A stretch of DNA of 26,009 bases from an uncultured Nitrososphaera sp. Its GTDB lineage: Archaea > Thermoproteota > Nitrososphaeria > Nitrososphaerales > Nitrososphaeraceae. How positions within the stretch are numbered: the stretch's first letter is position 1; every line of letters starts with the position of its first letter. Positions 7,117 through 14,574 of this stretch are shown in pieces. The position numbers were made by a program, and so were the translations under genes. The stretch is taken from assembly GCA_946480575.1 (NCBI GenBank), contig CAMLKF010000025.1:1-26009 (forward strand), in the 5' to 3' direction. The notes under the pieces are model-generated. The model saw nothing but the letters and a program-made list of their open reading frames with translations, searched no databases and was not told the origin of the DNA.

Positions 7117-7125
7117 CTTAATAAG
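7117..7125 (-). promoter_or_regulatory. Box A of the 72-aa gene
   Basis: CTTATTAAG on the minus strand is centred 26 nt from the ATG at 7095. It fixes that start in preference to the longer ORF. Confidence 0.5.
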
Positions 7126-7224
7126 CGTTTTGGGTTTTTCCAAACGCTGTTATATTACATAGCTGCGCTGATTTGCGCAAAAGCATGCAGTAGGAATATA
7201 GGGACTGCAAGCTTTTGCAAGCTT

Positions 7225-8043
7225 ATGCCCTTTGCGATACAGGAATTGCAGAACGCCTACAAAGCGTATAGACAGTTTCTAGCTCGCAGACCGCCCTCTC
7301 ATCACGCCCGTTACATCTTTCCCTTCTTCACCGGCTCATATTTTGCGTACCGCAAAGTAGATGTTGAACGAGTGGCGGCAATAGCCAGATCGATTTCAGG
7401 CAGCCCAAGCTATGTGGACTTGGGATGCGGCTATGGCGATTCCCTCGAGAAGATACGAAGACACATTCCTAGCGCAACAGGGATAGAAAAAGAGGGCGGT
7501 ATCTTTTACACGTTCCAGGTTCTAAAGCCAGACTACGTTCATCTTGTGCCAGTTGAAAGCTTTGCACAGCCGGTCGATGTCGCATTTGTAGGATGGATGG
7601 AGCCGGGGCAGGACTTTCGCAGGCATGTTGCGCGGTTCGCCAAGTGCGTGATAACTACATTTGACGCAGGCGGCCAGTGCGGAGTAAACGGCGGCTGCGA
7701 ATACGACGAGTTTGGCTTTGAGAAGGTTGCGTGGTGGAGGACACCGTCGTGGATTGACGTCAATGCAGAGCTCATGAACCGGCATTACACGTCGGACCTG
7801 TCTGCAGAAAAGAAGGAGCAGCTGGCAAGGCTCCGTACCGCTCACAACTTTTGGTACGTCTATGCAAGACCGGAGCTGGCAGAAAAGGCAAAGTCTGGGT
7901 TGAAGACGCAGCTTAAGAAAGAGGACGCTAATGACAGGTTTGACTTTGAATCGGTTCTAGACGAATGCGGCTTTGGCTATGGCGAAGAGCTGCCTGCGCT
8001 GACAAACAGCAACAAGCGGTTGTGGGAAGTAAGGTTCGATTAA
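7225..8043 (+). CDS. SAM-dependent methyltransferase-like protein, paralogue 1
   Basis: 272 residues from the ATG at 7225. The reading frame is open back to 7105, but the downstream paralogue begins MPFNAEDLQKA and aligns with MPFAIQELQNA here, and GAATATA lies 28 nt before 7225. The N-terminal part (SHHARYIFPFFTGSYFAYRK) leads to a class I methyltransferase motif I, YVDLGCGYGDSLEKI, with an acidic residue in GIEKE after the second strand. The middle holds FVGWMEPGQDFRRHV and WWRTPSWIDV, shared with the paralogue. The substrate is not evident. No other methyltransferase motif beyond the SAM-binding loop is certain. Likely co-transcribed with the paralogue 3 nt downstream. Confidence 0.75.
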   Translation: MPFAIQELQNAYKAYRQFLARRPPSHHARYIFPFFTGSYFAYRKVDVERVAAIARSISGSPSYVDLGCGYGDSLEKIRRHIPSATGIEKEGGIFYTFQVLKPDYVHLVPVESFAQPVDVAFVGWMEPGQDFRRHVARFAKCVITTFDAGGQCGVNGGCEYDEFGFEKVAWWRTPSWIDVNAELMNRHYTSDLSAEKKEQLARLRTAHNFWYVYARPELAEKAKSGLKTQLKKEDANDRFDFESVLDECGFGYGEELPALTNSNKRLWEVRFD

Positions 8044-8046
8044 AAG

Positions 8047-8847
8047 ATGCCGTTCAACGCTGAGGACCTGCAGAAGGCAAGGGTGGCGCTGGCGCAATTT
8101 CGCAAGAACGCCGTGTCGCCTCACCACGAGCGCTACAGCTTTCCTTTTTTCAATGGCTCGTACTTTGCGTACCGCAAGGTCGACGTGATGCGCGTGGTCG
8201 CGATAGCCAAGTCAATTTCAAACAACCCTAGCTACCTTGATGTCGGCTGCGGCTATGGCGATTTTTTAAAGCACATCAGAGAGTTCCTTCCAAGCGCAGA
8301 AGGGATCGAAAAGGACGCGGGAATTTTTTACGGCCTTGGCATCGCCAAGCCAGATTACATCAGGATCGCCGACGCGCATTGGATAGACAAGAAATACGAC
8401 ATTATCTTCGTTGGCTGGATGGAGCCGGGGCAGGACTTTCGCGACCCAGTCGCGCGTAGCACCGATGTCATCGTCACGACGTTTGATCAGGGCATCAGCC
8501 TTGCGGCCGAGTTTGACGGTCACAGCTTACACCGTGTCACGTGGTGGAGGACGCCATCATGGGAAGACGTCAACATCGAGGTAATGAACAGGCACTACAC
8601 AAAGATGCCTGAGGGCAGGCGTGCAGAGCTTGCCAAGATGCGCGGCGCGCACAATATGTGGCACGTATATGCAAGACCGGACAGGGTCGACGCCATCAGG
8701 GATGCAATTAAAAAGCAGCTTGAAAAAGAGTCGCCTTTAGACCGCTACGACTTTGAAGGCGTGCTTGACGAGTGCGGCTACAGGTATCTGGAGAAGCTGG
8801 AAAACCCGGCGGCCCCCGAGCCGCTGTGGCAAGTGCATTTCAATTAG
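8047..8847 (+). CDS. SAM-dependent methyltransferase-like protein, paralogue 2
   Basis: 266 residues, 3 nt after the preceding gene. It is clearly homologous to that gene along its whole length: YSFPFFNGSYFAYRKVDV, YLDVGCGYGDFLKHI, FVGWMEPGQDFRDPV, WWRTPSWEDVNIEVMNRHYT, and a C-terminal DRYDFEGVLDECGY block. The GCGYGD loop is the SAM-binding motif I. The first copy has a small Cys/Gly-rich insertion (GGQCGVNGGCEYDE) that this copy lacks. Tandem duplication followed by divergence is the simplest reading. They may act as a heterodimer, which is inference. Substrate unknown. Confidence 0.78.
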   Translation: MPFNAEDLQKARVALAQFRKNAVSPHHERYSFPFFNGSYFAYRKVDVMRVVAIAKSISNNPSYLDVGCGYGDFLKHIREFLPSAEGIEKDAGIFYGLGIAKPDYIRIADAHWIDKKYDIIFVGWMEPGQDFRDPVARSTDVIVTTFDQGISLAAEFDGHSLHRVTWWRTPSWEDVNIEVMNRHYTKMPEGRRAELAKMRGAHNMWHVYARPDRVDAIRDAIKKQLEKESPLDRYDFEGVLDECGYRYLEKLENPAAPEPLWQVHFN

Positions 8848-8896
8848 CAAGATTTAAAACAAGTGTTGTTAAGAGCTTTAACAGTAGAATAATAAA

Positions 8897-10159
8897 TTGA
8901 AAGTAAAGGTTATGGGAGCTGCCAAAGAAGTAGGCCGCTCGGCGTTTCTTGTAAACTGCAACAACACAAACATCCTGATGGATTATGGCGTCCTGCTCAA
9001 GCGTGAGCCAATCTTCCCGATGCATGTCAAGCCAAAGGAAGTCGACGCAGTGGTCATCACTCACGCGCACCTAGATCATTCCGGCTTTGTCCCCTCTCTC
9101 TATCTGTCAGGGACGACTGACATTCCCGCCCTTGCGACCCTGCCGACTTTTGAGCTTTCTGAGCTTTTGATAGAGGACATGATAAAGCTCTCCGGATTTT
9201 ACCTGCCGTTTGAATACATCGATGTCATGACGATGCTCAAGAGCTCGAAGAACCTGCAGTACAGGGAGGCGCACATGGTAAATGACGCCAGGGTGACGCT
9301 CTACGAGTCGGGGCACGTGGTCGGCGGCTCGACAGTTGTTGTCGAACACGATGGCAAGAAGGTGTTCTATACGGGGGACATCAACACAAGAGGTTCAAAG
9401 CTGTTGCGCCCGGCGGACCTTGACTTTGGCGAGATAGACATGATGGTAATAGAGAGCACCTACTCGCAGACAGAGCAGGTGCCCCGCGAACAATCAGAAA
9501 GAGAACTGATCGAGTTTGCGTACGAAGTAATCGACAGGGGAGGGACTCTGTTCATACCGTCGTTTTCAGTCGAGCGAGCGCAGGAAATAGCAAGCGTGCT
9601 CAAGGCCTACAACTTTAAGCACAAGGTGGTGATGGACGGTATGGCGCTCAAGGCCAACCAGATAATGAGCCGGCATCCCGCGTTCCTCAGAGATGCCGAC
9701 CAGTTCCGCAAGGCGATAGGCGAAGCAGAATGGATACAGGGCTGGAGCAGGCGGCGCAAGGTAGTCAACGAGCCTTGCGTCATAATTTCGCCGGCAGGCA
9801 TGCTTGCAGGCGGCTCTGCCGTGTTCTACACGCAGCAGATTGCGACAAGCGACAAGAATGGCATTGCGATCGTGTCGTACCAGGGAGAAGGGACGCCGGG
9901 CAGGATGCTCCTTGAAAAAAGGGTGGCCAACTTTGACGGCAAGGTAAGAAAGTGTTATGCCGACATAAAGAAATTCGAGTTCTCTGGCCACAACAGCAGA
10001 AGCGAGCTGTTCGAGATTCTGGACCGCGTTAAGGGTAACCCAAAGGTGCTGACGGTGCATGGCGACGGGCCCTCGTGCGTCAAGTTTGCTGAAGAGATAA
10101 GGGAAAAGTACGGCTATGACGCACGCGCGCCGGATCAGGGCGAAGTAGTCGAGGTTTGA
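8897..10159 (+). CDS. Beta-CASP metallo-beta-lactamase ribonuclease, aCPSF2 type
   Basis: 420 residues, the length of archaeal CPSF2-like nucleases. No KH domains are present, so it is not the termination factor aCPSF1/FttA. The metallo-beta-lactamase part has HAHLDHSG (about residues 56-63), the downstream ligand in ESGHVVGG, and the Asp motif in FYTGDINTRG. The beta-CASP part carries IPSFSVERAQE, ISPAGMLAGG and the last ligand in VHGDGPS. Expected role: RNA endo/5'-exonuclease in processing and turnover. The TTG start gives MKVKVMGAAKEVGRSAF, the normal family N-terminus. A TTTAAAA box at 8853-8859 would give a leader of about 15 nt. Two small downstream genes follow closely. Confidence 0.9.
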   Translation: MKVKVMGAAKEVGRSAFLVNCNNTNILMDYGVLLKREPIFPMHVKPKEVDAVVITHAHLDHSGFVPSLYLSGTTDIPALATLPTFELSELLIEDMIKLSGFYLPFEYIDVMTMLKSSKNLQYREAHMVNDARVTLYESGHVVGGSTVVVEHDGKKVFYTGDINTRGSKLLRPADLDFGEIDMMVIESTYSQTEQVPREQSERELIEFAYEVIDRGGTLFIPSFSVERAQEIASVLKAYNFKHKVVMDGMALKANQIMSRHPAFLRDADQFRKAIGEAEWIQGWSRRRKVVNEPCVIISPAGMLAGGSAVFYTQQIATSDKNGIAIVSYQGEGTPGRMLLEKRVANFDGKVRKCYADIKKFEFSGHNSRSELFEILDRVKGNPKVLTVHGDGPSCVKFAEEIREKYGYDARAPDQGEVVEV

Positions 10160-10160
10160 T

Positions 10161-10367
10161 TTGATAATCAAGAATACCGACCCCTACAAGATTAAAAAGT
10201 GTGTGTCGTGCAAGCGCGACATCGCTCTTAACGAGAAATACTTTACCTACCCGCTGTCGCTCCAGCAAATCTGCCTGAAATGCGCAGAGAAAGAGATACC
10301 GAAAACCATCGAGCTGTTACAGAAAGATCTGGAAAAGATAAGGCAGGAAAAACATGACGGCCCGTGA
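10161..10367 (+). CDS. Small four-cysteine zinc-binding-like protein
   Basis: 68 residues from a TTG one base after the aCPSF2 stop. Two Cys pairs, KKCVSCKRD and QICLKCAEKE, are 21 residues apart, a treble-clef or zinc-ribbon-like arrangement. A charged helix (TIELLQKDLEKIRQEKHDG) follows. Tight coupling to the RNA nuclease gene suggests co-expression. Its stop overlaps the start of the following remnant gene as GTGA, consistent with an operon that once continued. Specific function not recognised. Confidence 0.72.
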   Translation: MIIKNTDPYKIKKCVSCKRDIALNEKYFTYPLSLQQICLKCAEKEIPKTIELLQKDLEKIRQEKHDGP

Positions 10368-10605
10368 AAGGACTTGACAGTATAGTAGCTCTTGGTGTCA
10401 TCCCTGACATTCATTTTTCCACATTACATTTTGCAGATCAGCTGAACCTGTTTTCAAAGCGCGGCGTGGCTGTCAAGGTAACTGAATTTGCTAGTAGTAC
10501 TACAGGGGAGCTGGCAAGGATGCTCAAAGACAAAAAGGTAGAAGATATTGGAAATAGGCTTGACAGACGGCCCCATCTCCTCTATCGCAAGCGGGGCCGG
10601 CGCCG
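10364..10605 (+). pseudogene. Truncated, frameshifted remnant of a substrate-binding-protein-like gene
   Basis: From GTG at 10364 the reading VALGVIPDIHFSTLHFAD, NLFSKRGVAVKVTEF, TGELARMLKDKKVED resembles the N-terminal lobe of ABC-type substrate-binding proteins of the NMT1/THI5 type (family resemblance from memory). At about 10545-10550 the frame changes: removing one G in ATTGGAAAT lets it continue as EIGLTDGPISSIASGAGAEI, which fits the same fold. After about 10605 similarity ends and the opposite strand carries another broken gene. The long open frame onward to 11395 is antisense to cysS and is not coding. The product would be about 80 residues, so non-functional. Confidence 0.55.
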
Positions 10606-10848
10606 AGATCACCTCCACGTCGCCCTTCTCGTTCTCGAGGTTGCCGCGGATTATGCCGAGCACCCTGTGCACGTGCCCTTGCGCACACAGAGGTTGCCAA
10701 GTACTTTGCCCTTGAGCTTCAAATGGCCGCTGTTGAGAATGACGTCGCCGACAACCTCTCCAAGCAAGAGAGTGTCCTCGAAGACTGTGAGTGAGCCCAT
10801 ACGCTTGCTCTCAACTATCTTCATTACCCGCATTGATTCTGGTGTCAA
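10606..10848 (-). pseudogene. Frameshifted, truncated bactofilin-like (polymer-forming) gene remnant
   Basis: Minus strand, 49 nt after the cysS stop. The first part, MKIVESKR then VFEDTLLLGEVVGDVILNSG and KLKGKVLGNLCVRKG, shows the short Gly-spaced beta repeats typical of bactofilin/polymer-forming proteins. The frame ends at a TAA near 10651, but a -1 shift at AAGGGCAC (about 10675) continues it as HVHRVLGIIRGNLENEKGDVEVI. One lost G explains this. The similarity fades at about 10605, where the plus-strand remnant ends. Starts are possible at 10848 (TTG), 10833 or 10824 (ATG). Either a pseudogene or a sequencing error combined with a natural short end. Confidence 0.5.
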
Positions 10849-10896
10849 GCTACCTCATTGGCCCGGGAGTGCATCTTGTTGCACAAACAAGCGAAA

Positions 10897-12297
10897 TTAC
10901 GCTGTTGTCCTTTCCCTCTTGACCCAGACAGTCCTTCTTTCCCTGTGGTCCAAGAGCTCGACAGAGCGCTCTAGCAGCCTATTCCTTATTTCGTCCGCTT
11001 CCTTGAACTTTTTCTCCCCCCGTAGTCTGTTGCGCTCCGCCACAAGCTTGTCTATCTCTTCCCTTTCCTGCAGGCTCACCTCAGCAGTCTTCAGCCCCAA
11101 GATGTCAATTATCCTGTCAAAGGTGGGGAGCGCAGCATCGGCCATCTCCTTGGTCAGCTTGTCGCTTGCAGCGTACTGGTTGAGCCGGGTCACAAACTTT
11201 AAAAACTCTGTGAGCGCAAGCGACGTGTTCATATCATCATCCATGGCAGCTTCAAATGCATGCATCGATTTACCACTAGCTCTGCGTACAGCATCTATGT
11301 CACCTCCTGCCCCTGCAGCGGATCGCAGCTCATATGCGCATGTTTCTATCTGGCGCCACCTCTGCACAGATTCCTTCAGCAGCTCGTCGGTGTAGTCGAG
11401 CGGTTTTGAGTAGTGCACCGATAGGCAGTATAGCCGGAGAGAGTTCGTACCCCAGTTCCTCAGCGCCTGCTCGATAGTGACAATATTGCCAAGCGACTTG
11501 CTCATCTTTTGCGAATTGATGGTGACCATGCCGGAGTGCACCCATATCTTGGCGAATTGCTTGCCCGTGTACGACTCTGACTGTGCTATCTCGTTTTCAT
11601 GGTGCGGGAAGACAAGGTCGTGGCCGCCGCCGTGGATTTCAAAAGGCGACGGGCTGAGGTATTTGAGCGACATGGCCGAGCACTCGATGTGCCAGCCGGG
11701 CCTCCCCTTACCCCACGGGCTGCTCCACACTGGCTCCTCCGAGTAGAACTTCCATAGTGCAAAGTCGAGCGGGTCTTCCTTTGACGGATCGACCTCGATC
11801 CTTGCGCCCGACTCGAGCTCTTCCACCGGCTTTCTTGACAGCTTGCCGTACTCTGGGAACGATCTGACCCTAAAGTAGACGCCATTGAGCGTCAGGTAGG
11901 CGTGGCCCTTTTTCATCAGGCCGTCGATAAGCTCTATTATATCCTTGATGTGCTCTGTCGCTTTTGGGTGGCGATCTGCTGGGAGCACGTTCAAGCTGCC
12001 AAAATCGCGAAAGTAGCTGTCGATGTATTTTTCCGATATCTCTTCGGCAGTCCTGCCTTCGGCCTTGGCCCTGTTGATTATCTTGTCGTCTATGTCGGTA
12101 AAATTCTGTATGAAAACAACTCGATAGCCTCTTGACATGAGGTACCGGCGCAGCGTATCAAAGACAATGACTGTCCTTGCGTGCCCAATGTGCGAGTTGT
12201 CGTAAACCGTGACGCCGCAGACGTACATTCTGACTGTGCTGCTGTCCTGCGACACGAGCTCGTCCACCTGACGGCTGAGCGTATTGTATAATTTCAT
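10897..12297 (-). CDS. cysS: Cysteinyl-tRNA synthetase
   Basis: Class I synthetase charging tRNA-Cys. Numbered from the ATG at 12297 (466 aa): zinc Cys in YVCGVTVYDNS, HIGH motif at about 36-39 (HIGHAR), FIQNFTDIDDKII, the zinc-binding block WHIECSAMS and GGGHDLVFPHHENEIAQSE, the KMSKSLGN loop at about 270, and a C-terminal DALR-like helical region. A TTG at 12312 would add five residues, but GTAAAATAC (complement of 12327-12336) places the transcript start near 12306, which favours the ATG with a leader of under 10 nt. The promoter lies within the 3' end of, or just after, the Rieske gene on the same strand. Confidence 0.95.
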   Translation of the reverse strand: MKLYNTLSRQVDELVSQDSSTVRMYVCGVTVYDNSHIGHARTVIVFDTLRRYLMSRGYRVVFIQNFTDIDDKIINRAKAEGRTAEEISEKYIDSYFRDFGSLNVLPADRHPKATEHIKDIIELIDGLMKKGHAYLTLNGVYFRVRSFPEYGKLSRKPVEELESGARIEVDPSKEDPLDFALWKFYSEEPVWSSPWGKGRPGWHIECSAMSLKYLSPSPFEIHGGGHDLVFPHHENEIAQSESYTGKQFAKIWVHSGMVTINSQKMSKSLGNIVTIEQALRNWGTNSLRLYCLSVHYSKPLDYTDELLKESVQRWRQIETCAYELRSAAGAGGDIDAVRRASGKSMHAFEAAMDDDMNTSLALTEFLKFVTRLNQYAASDKLTKEMADAALPTFDRIIDILGLKTAEVSLQEREEIDKLVAERNRLRGEKKFKEADEIRNRLLERSVELLDHRERRTVWVKRERTTA

Positions 12298-12339
12298 CGC
12301 AGTCGCTATCAAGACGATTTGCCCGGTATTTTACTTTGC

Positions 12340-12645
12340 TCAGACGTCGATGTAAATGTCGTTTCCCTTGATGTCCACCTTGTAGGTGGTCAGCTTGACC
12401 CCTTCAAGGTAATCGAGCAGCTCGCCAGTCCTGATGTTGTAGTGCCAAGAATGCAGAGGGCATTCGACTACTTCGCCATCGATTTTGCCGGGGGCAAGCG
12501 ACCCGTCCTGATGGCGGCAGAGCGCCTCAATCGCATAGTATTTGCCGTTTGCGTAAAAGAGCGCAATCCTTGTGCCATTGATGTCGAGCTCCTTGCCGCC
12601 ATTCTCCCGGATTTCGCCCTTTTGGGCAACCTTGACCAGTGCCAA
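12340..12645 (-). CDS. Rieske [2Fe-2S] ferredoxin
   Basis: 101 residues, the size of soluble Rieske ferredoxins or NirD-like subunits. Cluster ligands are Cys43-x-His45 in ALCRHQDGSLAPG and Cys62-x2-His65 in ECPLHSWHYN. No membrane anchor is present, so it is cytosolic. It could donate electrons to an oxygenase or act as a NirD-like redox partner; the sequence does not decide. The TTG start has TTTTATTA (complement of 12671-12678) about 29 nt upstream, consistent with a leaderless message. cysS follows on the same strand with its own promoter. Confidence 0.88.
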   Translation of the reverse strand: MALVKVAQKGEIRENGGKELDINGTRIALFYANGKYYAIEALCRHQDGSLAPGKIDGEVVECPLHSWHYNIRTGELLDYLEGVKLTTYKVDIKGNDIYIDV

Positions 12646-12764
12646 CTTTGGCTACACTTTGTAGCTAGGTAATAAAATGGTTATCGGAACTATGAAGACC
12701 TGCAGAATCTAGCTCCGCCACACCTAAATATCTCTCCGAATGCTATATCGTCGTCAATTCTGGC

Positions 12765-13280
12765 ATGGCAGCATCTAACAAGACAATAGCGCTTGGAGTT
12801 CTGGCGTTTATCGCCTTTGGAGCAGGCATGGCATTCTATGGCTACGATCAGGCTATCTACCCAGTCGACAGCGCTCTCGGCTATCTAGCAAGGGCCGAAG
12901 CGGCCCAGACGCCGGAAGACATGGCAGACTACATTCTAAATGCAAGGAGAACGCTGCCAGAGAGTGGCAACCCTGTATGGGCGTTCCCTACCGCTAGGAC
13001 GGACTTTGGTTATATCCAGGCAGAGCTTGACAACATGCTGTCCCGCGCCAACTCGATATCGTCGATGGAGCCATACAGCGCAGAATACAACACGGGCATG
13101 AATGACATTCGCCTATCCTTGAGAGCCATGCAGGAAGATCTGGTAGAAGCTATGCCGTACCTTTACGTCAGCACCACCAACATCATGCTCAGCTCGGTAT
13201 GGATTGCCATCATATTGCTCCTGTTCGTTATCATGAGAAGGGGCAGGGCAAGGTACAGAGAGGAGTACGAAAACCAGTAG
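12765..13280 (+). CDS. Two-helix membrane protein, unknown function
   Basis: 171 residues. An N-terminal helix (about 7-27, ALGVLAFIAFGAGMAFYGY) and a C-terminal helix (about 139-158, TNIMLSSVWIAIILLLFVIM) bracket a roughly 110-residue helical domain. The domain has TPEDMADYILNARRTLPESG and WAFPTARTDFGYIQAELDNM. A basic tail (RRGRARYREE) follows, so both ends are probably cytoplasmic with the loop outside. CCTAAATATC at 12723-12732 would start a transcript about 12 nt before the ATG. It stands alone, divergent from the Rieske gene. I do not recognise a named family; it may be lineage-specific. Confidence 0.75.
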   Translation: MAASNKTIALGVLAFIAFGAGMAFYGYDQAIYPVDSALGYLARAEAAQTPEDMADYILNARRTLPESGNPVWAFPTARTDFGYIQAELDNMLSRANSISSMEPYSAEYNTGMNDIRLSLRAMQEDLVEAMPYLYVSTTNIMLSSVWIAIILLLFVIMRRGRARYREEYENQ

Positions 13281-13316
13281 CTTTTTTATTGCATCTTTTG
13301 TTGACACCCTTAAATC

Positions 13317-14543
13317 ATGCCGGGCAAAATAGCTGACGCCAAGCTTGCGGGCAGAGGAAAACTGTCGTACGAGTGGGCTTTAACCCGCATGGCCATTGTT
13401 GAAAGGATAAGGGCCAAGAGCGAGCGAGCTCAGCCGCTCGCTGGATATAGGCTGGGCTTTTGCCTTCACATCACGAAAGAGACCTCAGTTCTAGTGATGG
13501 CGGCAAAGAGCATGGGCGCACAGGTCGCGGTCTGCTCGGCAAACCCGCTGTCGGCGCAAGACGACATCGCAGCTTTTCTGTACGAGCAGGGCGCAAATGT
13601 GTATGCGTGGCGCGGCGAGACAGAGGCACAATACAAGCAGTGCATCCGCGATGTCCTTGCGTTCGGGCCGGCGATAGTGGCTGATGATGGAAGCGACCTG
13701 CACATGGCGGCCCACAGGCAAAAGGCAAAGGGCATAGTGAGCGGGACCGAAGAGACCACATCTGGCGTCAAGAGGCTGCTGGCGCTAGAAAAGGCCGGCA
13801 AGCTTGCCTATCCAATAATTGCGGTCAACAACGCGCGCACTAAATACCTTTTTGACAACCGCCATGGCACCGGCCAGAGTACGCTGGATGGCATCCTGAG
13901 GGCGACTGGGATTTTCCTGCCCGGCGTGCACGTCGTGGTGTGTGGCTACGGCTGGGTGGGCAAGGGCGTGGCAGGTAGGGCAAGGGGCATGGGTGCAATA
14001 GTGACTATCACTGAGGTCGATCCTGTCAGGGCGCTTGAAGCCAAGATGGATGGCTTGCAAGTGGCAAGGCTGTCAGACGCTGCGCCGCGCGGTGACGTGT
14101 TTGTTACGTGCACCGGCCAGACAGGAGTGATAAGGGAAGAGCACTTTAAGAAAATGAAGGATGGTGCGATTCTGGCAAACGCCGGCCACTTTGACGTCGA
14201 AATAGATGTCGGCTACCTTTATTCTGCAATCAAGCCGGTGGAAGTGAGGCCAAATGTCGAGCGCTTTTACATCAACGGCAAAAGGTTGTACCTATTGTCA
14301 AAGGGAAGGGTTGTCAACCTGATTGCAGCGGAGGGGCACCCGCCTGAAGTGATGGCCCTGTCTTTTGCCAACCAGCTATTATCGATTTTGCATGTAGCGA
14401 AAAACCATGACAAAATGGAAGCCAAGGTACATGGCGTTCCAGAAAAAATAGACATGGATGTGGCAAGGTATGCGCTTGAAGCCATGGACGTCAGGATCGA
14501 CGAAATGACAGAGGAGCAAAGGCGCTACCAGCAGTCCAGTTAG
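13317..14543 (+). CDS. ahcY: S-adenosylhomocysteine hydrolase
   Basis: Converts S-adenosylhomocysteine to adenosine and homocysteine, recycling the by-product of methylation. 408 residues, the shorter archaeal form lacking the long C-terminal tail of many eukaryotic and bacterial enzymes. Visible motifs are SANPLSAQDDIAAFL, GTEETTSGVKRL, NNARTKYLFDNRHGTGQST with catalytic Lys/Asp, and the NAD-binding Rossmann loop GYGWVGKGVAGRARGMG. Also present are ITEVDP, TCTGQTG, and LANAGHFDVEID. A TTTTTATT box at 13283-13290 lies about 30 nt before the ATG. It would serve the methyltransferases of the cell, including possibly the tandem pair at 7225-8847. Confidence 0.95.
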   Translation: MPGKIADAKLAGRGKLSYEWALTRMAIVERIRAKSERAQPLAGYRLGFCLHITKETSVLVMAAKSMGAQVAVCSANPLSAQDDIAAFLYEQGANVYAWRGETEAQYKQCIRDVLAFGPAIVADDGSDLHMAAHRQKAKGIVSGTEETTSGVKRLLALEKAGKLAYPIIAVNNARTKYLFDNRHGTGQSTLDGILRATGIFLPGVHVVVCGYGWVGKGVAGRARGMGAIVTITEVDPVRALEAKMDGLQVARLSDAAPRGDVFVTCTGQTGVIREEHFKKMKDGAILANAGHFDVEIDVGYLYSAIKPVEVRPNVERFYINGKRLYLLSKGRVVNLIAAEGHPPEVMALSFANQLLSILHVAKNHDKMEAKVHGVPEKIDMDVARYALEAMDVRIDEMTEEQRRYQQSS

Positions 14544-14574
14544 GTTAAAATCTAGTACGGTTAGTGAAATTGTG

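Noticed and set aside
7105..7224. N-terminal extension of the first methyltransferase-like gene
   Set aside because: No counterpart in the paralogue, overlaps the divergent gene, and a box A lies downstream at 7194-7200.
10606..11395. Continuation of the plus-strand open frame from 10364
   Set aside because: It runs antisense through cysS and has Ser/Leu-rich shadow composition; only the first 60-80 residues resemble a protein.
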